Positions 34,156 through 42,944 are shown, counted from the stretch's first letter. The stretch is DNA of 64,000 nt from Hamadaea sp013361475 (GCF_040654195.1 NZ_JBFAHM010000003.1:248001-312000), one strand, 5' to 3'. Notes: a model not told the origin generated them from the letters alone. Numbers and translations are program-made.

Positions 34156-34926
34156 TCAGGGGGAGGGGTTGGTGCGGCCGAGTTCGATCGCCTCGGCGGT
34201 GCCGAGCGAGAAGAGGTCGTTGGCCGCGTCCCGGACCAGCGTCGGCACGACCGGCGAACCGTCCGCCACCGTGGCGCTGAGGTAGCCCCGGATCACCGCG
34301 ACGGGCACCTGGTCGATCTTGCCCTTGACCAGTTCGGCCGCGGCCGCTAGTTCGTCCACCACGGCCATCTGAGTGATGTGCAGCTCGTTGCCGTGTGGGT
34401 CGGTCTCGCCCCGGTGGTCACGCAGTGGCTCGAGGCCGGCCGAGCCGAGGGCGACGTCGGTGAGACCGTTGCGCCACGGCCGGCCCATCGTGTCGGAGAC
34501 GATCACGGCGACGTCGAGCCCCCGGGCGAGCAGGTCGGTCCGGAGCGACCGGGCCGACGCGTCCGGATCCTTGGGCAGCAGGACGAGCTGCGATCGCTCC
34601 ACATTGGAAGCGTCGATGCCGGCACTCGCCATGACGAAGCCGTGGTGGGTCTGCACGATCCGAGTGTGTCCGCGGGTGGCGACGACGCGGGCGGTCTGTG
34701 ACCGCAGCGCCTGCTCCCGGGCGGCTTCCCGATCCGGGCCTTCCGTCGGGACGGGGACGAGCGCGCCCTCCGCCTTCGAGACGATCTTGCTGGTCACGAC
34801 CAGCACGTCGTTGTCCTGCAGCCACGGCGCGGCCTGCGTGATCAGCTCGGCCAGGTCGTCGCCGGGGCGTACCTCGGGAATGCCGCGAACCGGGAGAACG
34901 GCGAAACCGCCGTCGGGGAGCGTCAC
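34156..34926 (-). CDS. cofE: Coenzyme F420-0:L-glutamate ligase, stand-alone
   Basis: This enzyme adds glutamates to F420-0 using GTP. The 256-residue protein carries PGDDLAELITQAA, DVLVVTSKIVSKAEG near residues 42-56, THHGFVMASAGID near 92-104 and VIVSDTMGRPWRNGLTDVA near 140-158, all standard for CofE. Mycobacterial FbiB has an additional C-terminal nitroreductase-like domain that reduces dehydro-F420-0; it is absent here because the protein stops after the CofE domain. The GTG start overlaps the cofD stop by 4 bases, so the pair is co-translated. Confidence 0.93.
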   Translation of the reverse strand: MTLPDGGFAVLPVRGIPEVRPGDDLAELITQAAPWLQDNDVLVVTSKIVSKAEGALVPVPTEGPDREAAREQALRSQTARVVATRGHTRIVQTHHGFVMASAGIDASNVERSQLVLLPKDPDASARSLRTDLLARGLDVAVIVSDTMGRPWRNGLTDVALGSAGLEPLRDHRGETDPHGNELHITQMAVVDELAAAAELVKGKIDQVPVAVIRGYLSATVADGSPVVPTLVRDAANDLFSLGTAEAIELGRTNPSP

Positions 34927-35933
34927 ACGACACCTCCGGCTGTCAGGGCGGCGCGAACCATCGCGGCGGTCGCGTCCTCATCCGTCATCCACAGTGGAGT
35001 CGACCGGACCGTCACGCCCGGGACGACGATGCCGGCGTCGCTCGTGTCGACGAGCCAGGCGTCGAGGATGCCGCCGGAGCCCCGGGCGCCGTACGCCTGC
35101 CCGACCGCCTGCGCGGTGCAGTCGACTCCGATCGCCGCCAGGCACTTGTCGGCCATGCCCCGGACGGGCGCCCCGGCGATGATCGGCGACACGCCGACGA
35201 CCGGACCGCGGCTGGCCAGCAGCGCCGAGCGTACGCCGGGAATGGCGAGCACGGGTGCGACCGAGACCACCGGGTTGGACGGCGCGATGAGGACGACGTC
35301 GGTGTCGGTCAGCGAGTCGACCACGCCGGGCGCGGGCGCGGCCTGCTCCGAGCCCACGAAGACGAACTTCTTCGCCGGGATTCCCGCCCGATAGCGGACC
35401 CACCACTCCTGGAAGTGCATGGCGTACTCGCCGCCCTCCAGTGCGGCCGTGGCCGTCTCCGAGGTCACCAGCCCCTGGTCGGCGGCGTCGGCGGCGGAGA
35501 TCACGACGTGCGTCTCGACCTTGTCGTCGGTCGCGGGGATCATCCGTACGCCCGGCTGCCAGCGTCGGTTGAGCGCCTCGGTGACCTGGGACAACGGGTA
35601 GCCCGCCGTGAGCATGACGCTCCGGGTCAGATGCGTGGCGATGTCCCGGTCGCCGAGCCCGAACCACTCCGGGCCGAGCCCGTACGCCGCCAGCTCCTCC
35701 TTGACGGTCCAGGTCTCCTTCGCCCGGCCCCACCCGCGTTCGGCGTCGTTCCCGCCGCCCAGGGTGTACATCACCGAGTCGAGGTCGGGACAGATCCGCA
35801 GGCCGTGCAGGGTCACGTCGTCGCCGACGTTGACGATCGCGGTCACCTCGCCGCCGATCGTCCGGGCGTACGCCCGCACGCCCTGAAGGAAGCGGGCTCC
35901 GCCGATGCCACCGGCGATCACCGTCATGCGCAT
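34923..35933 (-). CDS. cofD: 2-phospho-L-lactate (phosphoenolpyruvate) transferase
   Basis: CofD/FbiA joins the activated three-carbon phospho acid to the deazaflavin Fo, giving F420-0 or its dehydro form. The 336-residue protein begins MRMTVIAGGIGGARFLQG and has the family motifs VNVGDDVTLHGLRICPDLDSV near 40-60, RGWGRAKETW and LIAPSNPVVSVAPVLAIPG near 220. I chose ATG 35933; an ATG two codons later is also possible, and the frame remains open upstream. It is divergent from fbiC across about 75 bases, so the F420 genes can be co-regulated from one spacer. Confidence 0.94.
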   Translation of the reverse strand: MRMTVIAGGIGGARFLQGVRAYARTIGGEVTAIVNVGDDVTLHGLRICPDLDSVMYTLGGGNDAERGWGRAKETWTVKEELAAYGLGPEWFGLGDRDIATHLTRSVMLTAGYPLSQVTEALNRRWQPGVRMIPATDDKVETHVVISAADAADQGLVTSETATAALEGGEYAMHFQEWWVRYRAGIPAKKFVFVGSEQAAPAPGVVDSLTDTDVVLIAPSNPVVSVAPVLAIPGVRSALLASRGPVVGVSPIIAGAPVRGMADKCLAAIGVDCTAQAVGQAYGARGSGGILDAWLVDTSDAGIVVPGVTVRSTPLWMTDEDATAAMVRAALTAGGVV

Positions 35934-35994
35934 GGTGCCATCCTCTCTCACAGCCGCGTAACGACCAGCAGGGGTGCCGTGTGTCCAACGGCAG

Positions 35995-36010
35995 TAGGCT
36001 GCCCCTCGTG
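35995..36010 (+). promoter_or_regulatory. Leaderless promoter of fbiC
   Basis: TAGGCT (35995-36000) is followed after 7 bases by GTG 36008, without a Shine-Dalgarno sequence; this favours 36008 over the in-frame GTG at 35981. Confidence 0.5.
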
Positions 36011-38524
36011 GCGCAATCTTCAGGGGGATCCTCGGGCATCCGGCGCGCGCTCCATCGGGCGCGTGAGGGGAGGCAGCTCGACGCGACGGAGGCCGAAGTC
36101 CTGCTCAGCGCCCGGGGCGAGGACCTCGACGCGCTGCTGGCGGCGGCCGGCGGCGTACGCGACGCCGGGCTGGCCGAGGCGGGCCGCCCGGGAGTCGTCA
36201 CGTTCTCGAAGAAGGTGTTCATCCCGCTGACCCGGCTCTGCCGTGATCGTTGCCACTACTGCACCTTCGCCACTGTGCCGCATCGGGTGCCGAGCCCGTT
36301 CCTGGAGCGCGACGAGGTCCTGGAGATCGCCCGGAAAGGGGCCGAGCAGGGCTGCAAGGAAGCGCTGTTCACGTTGGGCGACCGCCCCGAGGACCGCTGG
36401 GAGGCGGCGCGGGACTGGCTGCACGAGCGGGGCTACGACTCCACACTGGACTACGTACGTGCGTCGGCGATCGCGGTGCTGGAGGAGACCGGCCTGCTGC
36501 CGCATCTCAATCCGGGCGTCCTGAGCTGGGCCGATCTTCAGCGGCTCAAGCCGGTCGCGCCGAGCATGGGGATGATGCTGGAGACGACCGCGACGCGGTT
36601 GTGGTCCGAGCCCGGCAGTCCCCACTACGGTTCGCCCGACAAGGAACCGGCGGTCCGTCTGCGGGTCCTGGAGGACGCGGGCCGCGTCGGCGTGCCGTTC
36701 ACCACCGGCATCCTCATCGGGATCGGCGAGACGCTCGCGGAGCGCGTCGACGCGATCTTCGCGATGCGCCGCGTTGCCCGCGAGTACGGCCACATCCAGG
36801 AGATCATCGTCCAGAACTTCCGGGCGAAGCCGGACACCGCCATGCGGTCGGCGCCCGACGCCGAGATGCTCGACCTCGCCGCCACGATCGCTGTCACGCG
36901 GCTGGTCTGCGGCCCGAAGGCGCGTATCCAGGCCCCGCCCAACCTGGTCGAAGGGGCCGGCGACTTCGAGTTGCTGCTGCGTGCGGGGATCGACGACTGG
37001 GGCGGCGTCTCGCCCGTCACCGCCGACCACGTCAACCCGGAACGCCCGTGGCCGCTCATCGACACGCTCGCGCGGCATACGGCCGCGGCGGGCTTCCGGC
37101 TCCGTGAGCGGCTGACCATCTACCCCGGGTACGCACAACGAGGGTTGGCCGGCGAACCGTGGCTGGATCCGCGCCTGCACGGTCATGTCGCCGCGTTGGC
37201 CGATCCCGGGACCGGGCTCGCCCGCGAGGAGGCCCGGCCGGTCGGGCGGCCGTGGCAGGAACCCGAGGAGGTCTTCTCGGCCGGACGCACCGACCTGTAC
37301 GCCGCCGTCGACGACGAGGGCCGCACCGGCGACCGCCGGTCCGACTTCGACGACGTGTACGGCGACTGGGAGCTACTGCGCAGCGACGTCCGGCCAGTGC
37401 CGCTGCTTTCGGCGTATCCCGAGATGGCGGCGGGACTGAAGCGGGCCGCGAGCGACCCGGCGAGCCTGCTGGATCCACGGCATCAGAGCGAGGCCTTGGC
37501 TTTGTTCGCCGCGGACGGCGAGCCGCTCGACGAGCTGGCGGCGATCGCGGACGGCTGGCGACGCGAAGCCGCCGGCGACGACGTGACCTATGTGGTCAAC
37601 CGGAACATCAACTTCTCCAACGTCTGTTACGTCGGATGCCGGTTCTGCGCGTTCGCCCAACGGGAACGCGATGCCGACGCCTACCGGCTCAGCGTGGGGG
37701 AGGTGGCCGGACGGGCGGAGGAGGCGGCGCGACTCGGCGCGACCGAAGTCTGTCTCCAAGGTGGCATCGACCCCAGACTTCCGGTCGAGATCTACCCGAA
37801 CCTGATTCGTTCGATCAAGGAACGGGTACCGGGGCTCCATGTCCACGCCTTCTCCCCGATGGAGATCGTCACCGGCGCCGCCAAGGCGGGTGTTTCCGTC
37901 CACGAATGGCTGTCCCGGTTGCGGGAGGCCGGACTCGACACCATTCCCGGCACCGCCGCCGAAATCCTCGACGACGAGGTCCGATGGGTGCTGACCAAGG
38001 GCAAGCTGCCCGCGGCGGCCTGGATCGACGTCGTCTCCACCGCACATCGGCTGGGCATCCGCAGCTCGGCCACGATGATGTTCGGCCACGTCGACCACCC
38101 TGGACACTGGCTGGGCCATTTCCGGGTGCTGGCCGGGATCCAGGACGACACCGGCGGCTTCACGGAGTTCGTGGCGTTGCCGTTCGTCCACACCAACGCC
38201 CCGATCTACCTCGCCGGCATCGCCCGCGCGGGCGCCTCCTGGCGGGAGAACCGGGCGGTCCACGCGATGGCGCGGATCCTGTTGCACGGTCGGATACCCA
38301 ACATCCAGTGCTCCTGGGTGAAGCTCGGCGACGAGGGCACCGTGGCGATGCTTCGAGGCGGCTGCAACGATTTGGGCGGCACGTTGATGGAGGAGACCAT
38401 CTCCCGGATGGCCGGCTCCGAGCACGGGTCCGCGCGTACGGTCGAGCAACTGCACGCGATCGCGGCCGCAGCCGGGCGTCCCGCGCGTCAGCGGAACACC
38501 ACTTATTCGTTGACTCCAATGTAA
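36008..38524 (+). CDS. fbiC: Fo synthase (fused CofG-CofH radical SAM enzyme)
   Basis: FbiC makes the deazaflavin Fo from tyrosine and 5-amino-6-ribitylaminouracil. The protein has 838 residues from GTG 36008. The CofG-like half has the radical SAM cluster CRDRCHYC (Cys78, 82, 85), and the CofH-like half has CYVGCRFC (Cys540, 544, 547). Other marks are TGILIGIGETLAERV, IIVQNFRAKPDT, EVCLQGGIDPRLPVEIY, TIPGTAAEILDDEVRW and MMFGHVDHPGHWLGH. The two-domain fusion is the usual actinobacterial form. It is divergent from cofD-cofE. Confidence 0.97.
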   Translation: MAQSSGGSSGIRRALHRAREGRQLDATEAEVLLSARGEDLDALLAAAGGVRDAGLAEAGRPGVVTFSKKVFIPLTRLCRDRCHYCTFATVPHRVPSPFLERDEVLEIARKGAEQGCKEALFTLGDRPEDRWEAARDWLHERGYDSTLDYVRASAIAVLEETGLLPHLNPGVLSWADLQRLKPVAPSMGMMLETTATRLWSEPGSPHYGSPDKEPAVRLRVLEDAGRVGVPFTTGILIGIGETLAERVDAIFAMRRVAREYGHIQEIIVQNFRAKPDTAMRSAPDAEMLDLAATIAVTRLVCGPKARIQAPPNLVEGAGDFELLLRAGIDDWGGVSPVTADHVNPERPWPLIDTLARHTAAAGFRLRERLTIYPGYAQRGLAGEPWLDPRLHGHVAALADPGTGLAREEARPVGRPWQEPEEVFSAGRTDLYAAVDDEGRTGDRRSDFDDVYGDWELLRSDVRPVPLLSAYPEMAAGLKRAASDPASLLDPRHQSEALALFAADGEPLDELAAIADGWRREAAGDDVTYVVNRNINFSNVCYVGCRFCAFAQRERDADAYRLSVGEVAGRAEEAARLGATEVCLQGGIDPRLPVEIYPNLIRSIKERVPGLHVHAFSPMEIVTGAAKAGVSVHEWLSRLREAGLDTIPGTAAEILDDEVRWVLTKGKLPAAAWIDVVSTAHRLGIRSSATMMFGHVDHPGHWLGHFRVLAGIQDDTGGFTEFVALPFVHTNAPIYLAGIARAGASWRENRAVHAMARILLHGRIPNIQCSWVKLGDEGTVAMLRGGCNDLGGTLMEETISRMAGSEHGSARTVEQLHAIAAAAGRPARQRNTTYSLTPM

Positions 38525-38659
38525 GGTGCGCCAGTTTGCGCTGCGGAATCAGAATTTCTTGGTACGACACGCCGAGAGGGCGTAACCAATCGGGTCGGCG
38601 AACCGATAGGGCAGTGGCGGGATGCCCCGGTACGAACGGCCCTGAACGGACCGTTTTCC

Positions 38660-38689
38660 TTGACGATGCCGACGCGAGCTGCGTGTAAT
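38660..38689 (+). promoter_or_regulatory. Candidate whiB promoter
   Basis: TTGACG (38660-38665) and TGTAAT (38684-38689) are 18 bases apart, leaving a leader of about 120 bases before the whiB start. The rest of the 292-base gap 38525-38816 shows no other clear feature. Confidence 0.45.
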
Positions 38690-38816
38690 TCTCAGGGGTT
38701 GTTCTGGGGCGACCACCAGACCGCGGCTTGATGTTCGTGGTACGTGTGGATCACCGCAACAGGGCAAGAGGGGGGATGCGCCGGCCGGTCCGGCGCAGGT
38801 GAAGGAGGCTGGTGCG

Positions 38817-39074
38817 ATGGACGGCCGTCCCGTCGTCGCCGATCTGCTCGGCAATGCGCCGGAGTGGCAGGAGCGTGCACTGTGCTCGCAGACCGATCCG
38901 GAGGCTTTCTTCCCGGAGAAGGGCGGGTCTACGCGCGAGGCGAAGAGGATCTGCTCACGCTGTGAGGTCAAGTCGGAGTGCCTGGAGTACGCGCTGGGTC
39001 ACGACGAGCGTTTCGGCATCTGGGGTGGACTGTCCGAACGCGAGCGTCGGAAGCTGAAGCGCCGCGCCGCTTGA
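38817..39074 (+). CDS. WhiB-family iron-sulfur transcription factor (WhiB2/WhmD type)
   Basis: This 85-residue Wbl protein has the four cluster-binding cysteines at 23, 46, 49 and 55 (C-x22-C-x2-C-x5-C). They are followed by the GIWGG turn and a basic tail (RERRKLKRR) that contacts DNA or sigma factor. The stretch QTDPEAFFPEKGGSTREAK is characteristic of the WhiB/WhiB2 branch, which controls septation and development. GAAGGAGG lies 8 bases before ATG 38817. The neighbours DUF3499, metallopeptidase-family protein and, further on, manB/manA fit the conserved whiB2 neighbourhood. Confidence 0.95.
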   Translation: MDGRPVVADLLGNAPEWQERALCSQTDPEAFFPEKGGSTREAKRICSRCEVKSECLEYALGHDERFGIWGGLSERERRKLKRRAA

Positions 39075-39186
39075 TTCTCGTCCGACCGGGCGTCCGCCGT
39101 GATGGTGGGCGCCCGGTCGCGTTCCAGCCGGTCCTCGTCGGTCCGCACGTGGCGGCGTTCCGGCGGGCGGCTTCGCGGCTTCACGG

Positions 39187-39256
39187 CTTCATGTGGCGGG
39201 TTGCCGACGGGCTTCAGGTGGGCGGCTTCCCGACGGGCTTCATGTGGCGGCCTTTC
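39187..39256. repeat. Three imperfect 25-26-bp tandem units
   Basis: Units begin at 39187, 39212 and 39238 with CTTCATGTGGCGG or CTTCAGGTGGGCGG; the first two end CCGACGGG. They fill the gap between convergent whiB and DUF3499 genes. Confidence 0.7.
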
Positions 39257-39614
39257 AGGTAGGTGGTGGCACGGCCCGGAGGTGGCCGCGCCGGCCCGGC
39301 GTCGGCGGCAGGGGGGTGCCGTCCTCGGCGATCCGCGGTGCCGGGCGGGCCGCCTCGCGTACCGCCTCGGCCAGGGCGACCAGGTCATCCGTCGTCGGGG
39401 GCGGGGTCTCGAACTCACCGTCGTGCCGGACGAGCTGCCAGCCGCGGGGCGCCGTCAAGTTGCGCGCGTGCGTCTCACAGAGGTCGTATGTGTGCGGTTC
39501 CGGATTTATGGCGAGAGGACCGACAACTGCCGTAGAGTCCGAATAGACATAGGTCAGCGTCGCAACTGCCTGCCTGGGGCATCCGTTGCGAGAACAGCGT
39601 CGCGGTGACCTCAC
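39255..39614 (-). CDS. DUF3499 family protein
   Basis: This 119-residue actinobacterial protein of unknown function has a likely zinc site formed by CSRNGC near the start and CETHA near residue 45. In between, ATLTYVYSDSTAVVGPLA is the conserved core. The second half is a less conserved, proline-rich tail. I chose GTG 39614 because TAACGT (39628-39623, minus strand) lies 8 bases upstream and the homologous region begins there; the frame stays open to 39641. It normally accompanies whiB2 and the metallopeptidase-family gene, as here. Confidence 0.9.
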   Translation of the reverse strand: MRSPRRCSRNGCPRQAVATLTYVYSDSTAVVGPLAINPEPHTYDLCETHARNLTAPRGWQLVRHDGEFETPPPTTDDLVALAEAVREAARPAPRIAEDGTPLPPTPGRRGHLRAVPPPT

Positions 39615-39710
39615 GGCCGCTGACGTTAGCGCTTCTCGCACTCCGTCATAGCCCCGACACGCGGAGAACGCTGTGGGTGAACTCGCTCTCGGTCGGCCGA
39701 CCGGTCAAGC

Positions 39711-39725
39711 TAGGGTAGCTGCGTG
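39711..39725 (+). promoter_or_regulatory. Leaderless promoter of the metallopeptidase-family gene
   Basis: TAGGGT (39711-39716) lies 6 bases before GTG 39723. Confidence 0.45.
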
Positions 39726-40169
39726 ACCGATCCCCGCCATCCCCGTGCCCGCCGCTCGCGGGCGCGACGCGATCGGCACGGCCGTGGCCTGCGGGGCCGG
39801 CTCGTTCCGGCCAGCGTGCCGATGTCCCGGACCAAGGCGGAAGTCTTCGACGACCTGGTCCTCGACACCGTCGAAGGTCTCGAACGCCGATATGCCAAAG
39901 AGCTGGCCGGCGTCGAGTTCGCCGTCGAGGACGTGCCGCCCGACCTCAACGTCTACGACTCCGACGTGCTGGAGGACGGCTCGGTGCCACTGGCCCGGCT
40001 GTTGCCCGGCCGGCCCGGGCGGCACGGCGTACCGCCCCGGATCGTCGTCTACCGGCGGCCGCTGGAATTCCGTGCGGGAGACCGGGACGACCTCGCCGAA
40101 CTGGTCCGCGACGTCGTCGTCGAACAGGTCGCGAACCTCCTCGGCATGAGCCCCGACGACATCCAATAA
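39723..40169 (+). CDS. Metallopeptidase-family (zincin-like) protein lacking the HExxH motif
   Basis: This 148-residue protein has an Arg-rich start, then PMSRTKAEVFDDLVLDTVEGL, DVPPDLNVYDSDVLEDGSVPL and RIVVYRRPLEF, in the order seen in the small zincin-like family that accompanies DUF3499 in actinobacteria. Where active members have an HExxH-type helix, this one reads VRDVVVEQVANLLGM with no histidine, so peptidase activity is doubtful. The gene is divergent from the DUF3499 gene. It is the last gene before the polyamine block interrupts the conserved order. Confidence 0.8.
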   Translation: MTDPRHPRARRSRARRDRHGRGLRGRLVPASVPMSRTKAEVFDDLVLDTVEGLERRYAKELAGVEFAVEDVPPDLNVYDSDVLEDGSVPLARLLPGRPGRHGVPPRIVVYRRPLEFRAGDRDDLAELVRDVVVEQVANLLGMSPDDIQ

Positions 40170-40221
40170 CCCCCTCGCTCCACCCCGGGCGAGAGCAGAG
40201 GGCGGGAGGGCCGCGTAGGGG

Positions 40222-41499
40222 TCAGTGGGGGGCTAGGCGGGTGAAGAGGGCGGCCCGCCGCGACGGCTGTCCCGTTCGGGTTTCTTCGGCGTCGGCGGCG
40301 CTCATCAAGCGCAGTCCGGCGTTCACGCCGAGCCAGCGCAGCGGCTCCGGTTCCCAGCGCCGCGATCGGTGCCCGACCCAGGGCAGCTCCAGCAAAGGCG
40401 AGGTCGCGCCTGTGAGGAGGGCGGTGAGCGTACGCCCGGCGAGGTTGGACAACGCGACGCCGTCGCCGACGTAGCCACCGGCGTGGTAGACGCCTTCGGT
40501 GACGCCGACGGAGGCGTGCCAGTCGCGGGCGATGCCGAGCGGGCCGCCCCAGGCGTACTCGATCGGCACGTCGCCGAGGACGGGGAAGAGTTCGCCCAGT
40601 GTCTGCCGGAGCATGGCGAAGACGCGGTCGTCCCGGTCGAACGACGGCCGGATCGCCGAGCCGTAGTGGTAAGGCGCGCCGCGTCCGCCGAAGACGAGCC
40701 GGTCGTCGGCCGTGCGCTGGCCGTAGATGACGAGGTGCCGATGTTCGGAGAACGTCTCCCGCTCGCGCAGGCCGATCGTGTCCCAGACGTAGGCCGGCAG
40801 GACCGGGGTCGCCACCATCAGCGAGTACACCGGCGCGACCGTGCGACGGTGCCCCGGTAGCCGTGAGGTGTACGCCTCCGTCGCGCGTACCACTGAATGC
40901 GCACGGACCGTGCCGTGCGTCGTGAGCACTCGATCCGCGTGGATCTGGATCGCCGGGGTGTGCTCGTAGATCGTGACCCCGCGTCGCTCCACGGCGGCTG
41001 CGAGCCCACGGACGAGGCGCAACGGGTGGATGGCGGCGCAGTGCGGCGTGTAGGTGGCTCCCAGCAGTCCGGCCGCGTCACATCGGGCTCGCGCTTCCCG
41101 GGCGTCGAGCCAATCGTCGCCGGCCGCGCGCCGCGCCTGCACCGCGGTACGCGCGAAGACGATCGTGCCGCCTTTGGCGAAGTCGCAGTCGATGCCTTCG
41201 GCTGCGGCGACCCGGCCCACTTCGTCGACGGTCGCCTCCATCGCGGCCTGCATGGTCGGCGCGGACATCGGCAGTAAGGCCGAGCACCAGCCGCCGTTGC
41301 GTCCGCTCGCCCCGAAGCCGACGTGCTCCGCCTCGACCACCGCGATCCTCAGGGAAGGCGCGGCGAGACTGAGGTAGTACGCGGTCCAGAGCCCGGTGTA
41401 GCCGGCCCCGACGATGGCGACGTCGACCTCCAGGTCGCCGGAAAGGAACGGGCGGTCCGTGACCGGACCGCCCGTCGCCTCCCAGTAGGACCCGATCAC
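40222..41499 (-). CDS. FAD-dependent oxidoreductase (DAO/gamma-glutamylputrescine oxidase-like)
   Basis: This 425-residue flavoprotein has the dinucleotide-binding start VDVAIVGAGYTGLWTAYYL near residue 28, the GFGASGRNGGWCSALLP motif near 68 typical of DadA/PuuB-type amine oxidases, and a C-terminal HAGGYVGDGVALSNLAGRTL that completes the FAD site. It probably oxidises a secondary or primary amine or amino acid. The GTG at 41499 overlaps the aminotransferase stop by 4 bases; the frame remains open much further upstream but that part is a shadow of the aminotransferase gene. Its relative at 49633 suggests two steps or two substrates in polyamine breakdown. Confidence 0.9.
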   Translation of the reverse strand: MIGSYWEATGGPVTDRPFLSGDLEVDVAIVGAGYTGLWTAYYLSLAAPSLRIAVVEAEHVGFGASGRNGGWCSALLPMSAPTMQAAMEATVDEVGRVAAAEGIDCDFAKGGTIVFARTAVQARRAAGDDWLDAREARARCDAAGLLGATYTPHCAAIHPLRLVRGLAAAVERRGVTIYEHTPAIQIHADRVLTTHGTVRAHSVVRATEAYTSRLPGHRRTVAPVYSLMVATPVLPAYVWDTIGLRERETFSEHRHLVIYGQRTADDRLVFGGRGAPYHYGSAIRPSFDRDDRVFAMLRQTLGELFPVLGDVPIEYAWGGPLGIARDWHASVGVTEGVYHAGGYVGDGVALSNLAGRTLTALLTGATSPLLELPWVGHRSRRWEPEPLRWLGVNAGLRLMSAADAEETRTGQPSRRAALFTRLAPH

Positions 41500-42845
41500 A
41501 GCAGGGTCCAGGCCTCGGTCAGCACCTGGCGCAGGATCTGCTCCATCTCGTCGAACTGCTGCTGCTCGGCGATCAGCGGCGGGGACAGCTGGACGACCGG
41601 GTCGCCGCGGTCGTCGGCGCGGCAGTAGAGCCCGGCGTCGAACAGCGCGTGGGACAGGAATCCGCGCAGGATGCGCTCGGACTCCGCGTCGGTGAACGTC
41701 TCCCGGGTCGCCTTGTCCTTGACCAGCTCGATGCCGAAGAAGAAGCCGTCGCCCCGCACGTCGCCCACGATGGGCAGGTCGTGCAGCTTGTTCAGGGTGG
41801 CCCGGAACGCGTCGCTGGTCTTCGCGACGTGGCCGACCAGGTCCTCGCGCTCGAAGATGTCGAGGTTCGCCAGGGCGACCGCGCAGCTGACCGGGTGCCC
41901 GCCGAAGGTGATGCCGTGGGCGAACATCTGCTTTTCGCCCAGGAACGGCTCGATCAGCCGGTCCGTCGCGATCATCGCGCCGAGCGGGGAGTACCCCGAC
42001 GTCAGGCCCTTCGCGGTGGTGATGATGTCGGGCTGGTAGCCGTACCGCTCGGCGCCGAAGTAGGTGCCCAGCCGACCCCAGGCGCAGATGACCTCGTCGG
42101 AGACGAGCAGCACGCCGTAGCGGTCGCAGATTTCGCGTACGCGCTGGAAGTAGCCGGCCGGCGGGGGCAGACAGCCGCCCGCGTTCTGCACCGGCTCCAG
42201 GAACACGGCGCAGACCGTCTCCGGGCCCTCGCGCAGGATCGCGCGCTCGATCTCGTCGGCGGCCCACACGCCGAACGCCGCCTCGTCGTCCTTACAGAAC
42301 TCGGGGGCGCGGTAGAAGTTGGCGTTGGGCACCTTGACGCCACCGGGCACCAGCGGCTCGAAGTCCACCTTGAACGGCGGTACGCCGGTGATGCTCAACG
42401 CGCCCATGGAGGTGCCGTGGTACGCGACGTAGCGGCTGACCACCTTGTGCCGGAGCGGTTCGCCGACGCGCTTGAAGTACGCCCGGGCCAGTTTCCAGGC
42501 GCTCTCCACCGCCTCGGAACCGCCGGTGGTGAAGAAGACGCGGTTCAGGTCGCCCGGCGTCAGGCCGGCGATCCGGTCGGCGAGCTCGACCGCCTTGGGA
42601 TGCGCGTACGACCACAGCGGGAAGTAGGCCAGCTCGCTCGCCTGCTTGGCCGCGGCGTCGGCGAGCTCCTGCCGGCCGTGTCCGGCGTTGACGACGAACA
42701 GTCCCGCCAGCCCGTCGAGGTAGCGCTTGCCGTTCGCGTCCCAGACGTAGCAGCCGTCGCCGCGGACGATGGTCGGCACGTCGGTTTCGGCGTACGCGCC
42801 CATCCGGGTGAAGTGCATCCAGAGATGGTCAGTCGGGTTTCCCAT
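41496..42845 (-). CDS. Class III aminotransferase (polyamine/omega-amino acid:pyruvate type)
   Basis: This 449-residue PLP enzyme moves an amino group from a terminal amine, probably putrescine, spermidine derivatives or beta-alanine, to pyruvate. Marks are FFTTGGSEAVESAWKLAR near residue 108, SRYVAYHGTSMGALS near 140, VSDEVICAWGRLG near 250 and TTAKGLTSGYSPLGA with the PLP lysine near 282. I chose ATG 42845, which lies close behind a GATAAC -10 and a TTGCCA -35; a longer frame exists. It is followed, with overlap, by the FAD oxidoreductase, and lies downstream of an operator-like palindrome and the AsnC-type regulator gene. Confidence 0.92.
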   Translation of the reverse strand: MGNPTDHLWMHFTRMGAYAETDVPTIVRGDGCYVWDANGKRYLDGLAGLFVVNAGHGRQELADAAAKQASELAYFPLWSYAHPKAVELADRIAGLTPGDLNRVFFTTGGSEAVESAWKLARAYFKRVGEPLRHKVVSRYVAYHGTSMGALSITGVPPFKVDFEPLVPGGVKVPNANFYRAPEFCKDDEAAFGVWAADEIERAILREGPETVCAVFLEPVQNAGGCLPPPAGYFQRVREICDRYGVLLVSDEVICAWGRLGTYFGAERYGYQPDIITTAKGLTSGYSPLGAMIATDRLIEPFLGEKQMFAHGITFGGHPVSCAVALANLDIFEREDLVGHVAKTSDAFRATLNKLHDLPIVGDVRGDGFFFGIELVKDKATRETFTDAESERILRGFLSHALFDAGLYCRADDRGDPVVQLSPPLIAEQQQFDEMEQILRQVLTEAWTLL

Positions 42846-42888
42846 GCCACGGTTATCGCACAGGTAAGGAGCAGTTGGCAACCAGAAC

Positions 42889-42914
42889 CGTCGTGATATC
42901 TCGCTATCACGACG
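42889..42914. promoter_or_regulatory. Perfect 10-bp inverted repeat upstream of the aminotransferase
   Basis: CGTCGTGATA (42889-42898) and TATCACGACG (42905-42914) flank TCTCGC. The site lies just upstream of the aminotransferase -35 box and 100 bases from the AsnC-type regulator gene, the obvious candidate to bind it. Confidence 0.65.
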
Positions 42915-42944
42915 AAATCCGCAACCGCTCCGTCGTTTTTCGGA

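Noticed and set aside
40222..42267. A 681-codon version of the FAD oxidoreductase
   Set aside because: The upstream 250 codons are the out-of-frame shadow of the aminotransferase; the GTG at 41499 overlapping that gene's stop gives a normal-length enzyme.
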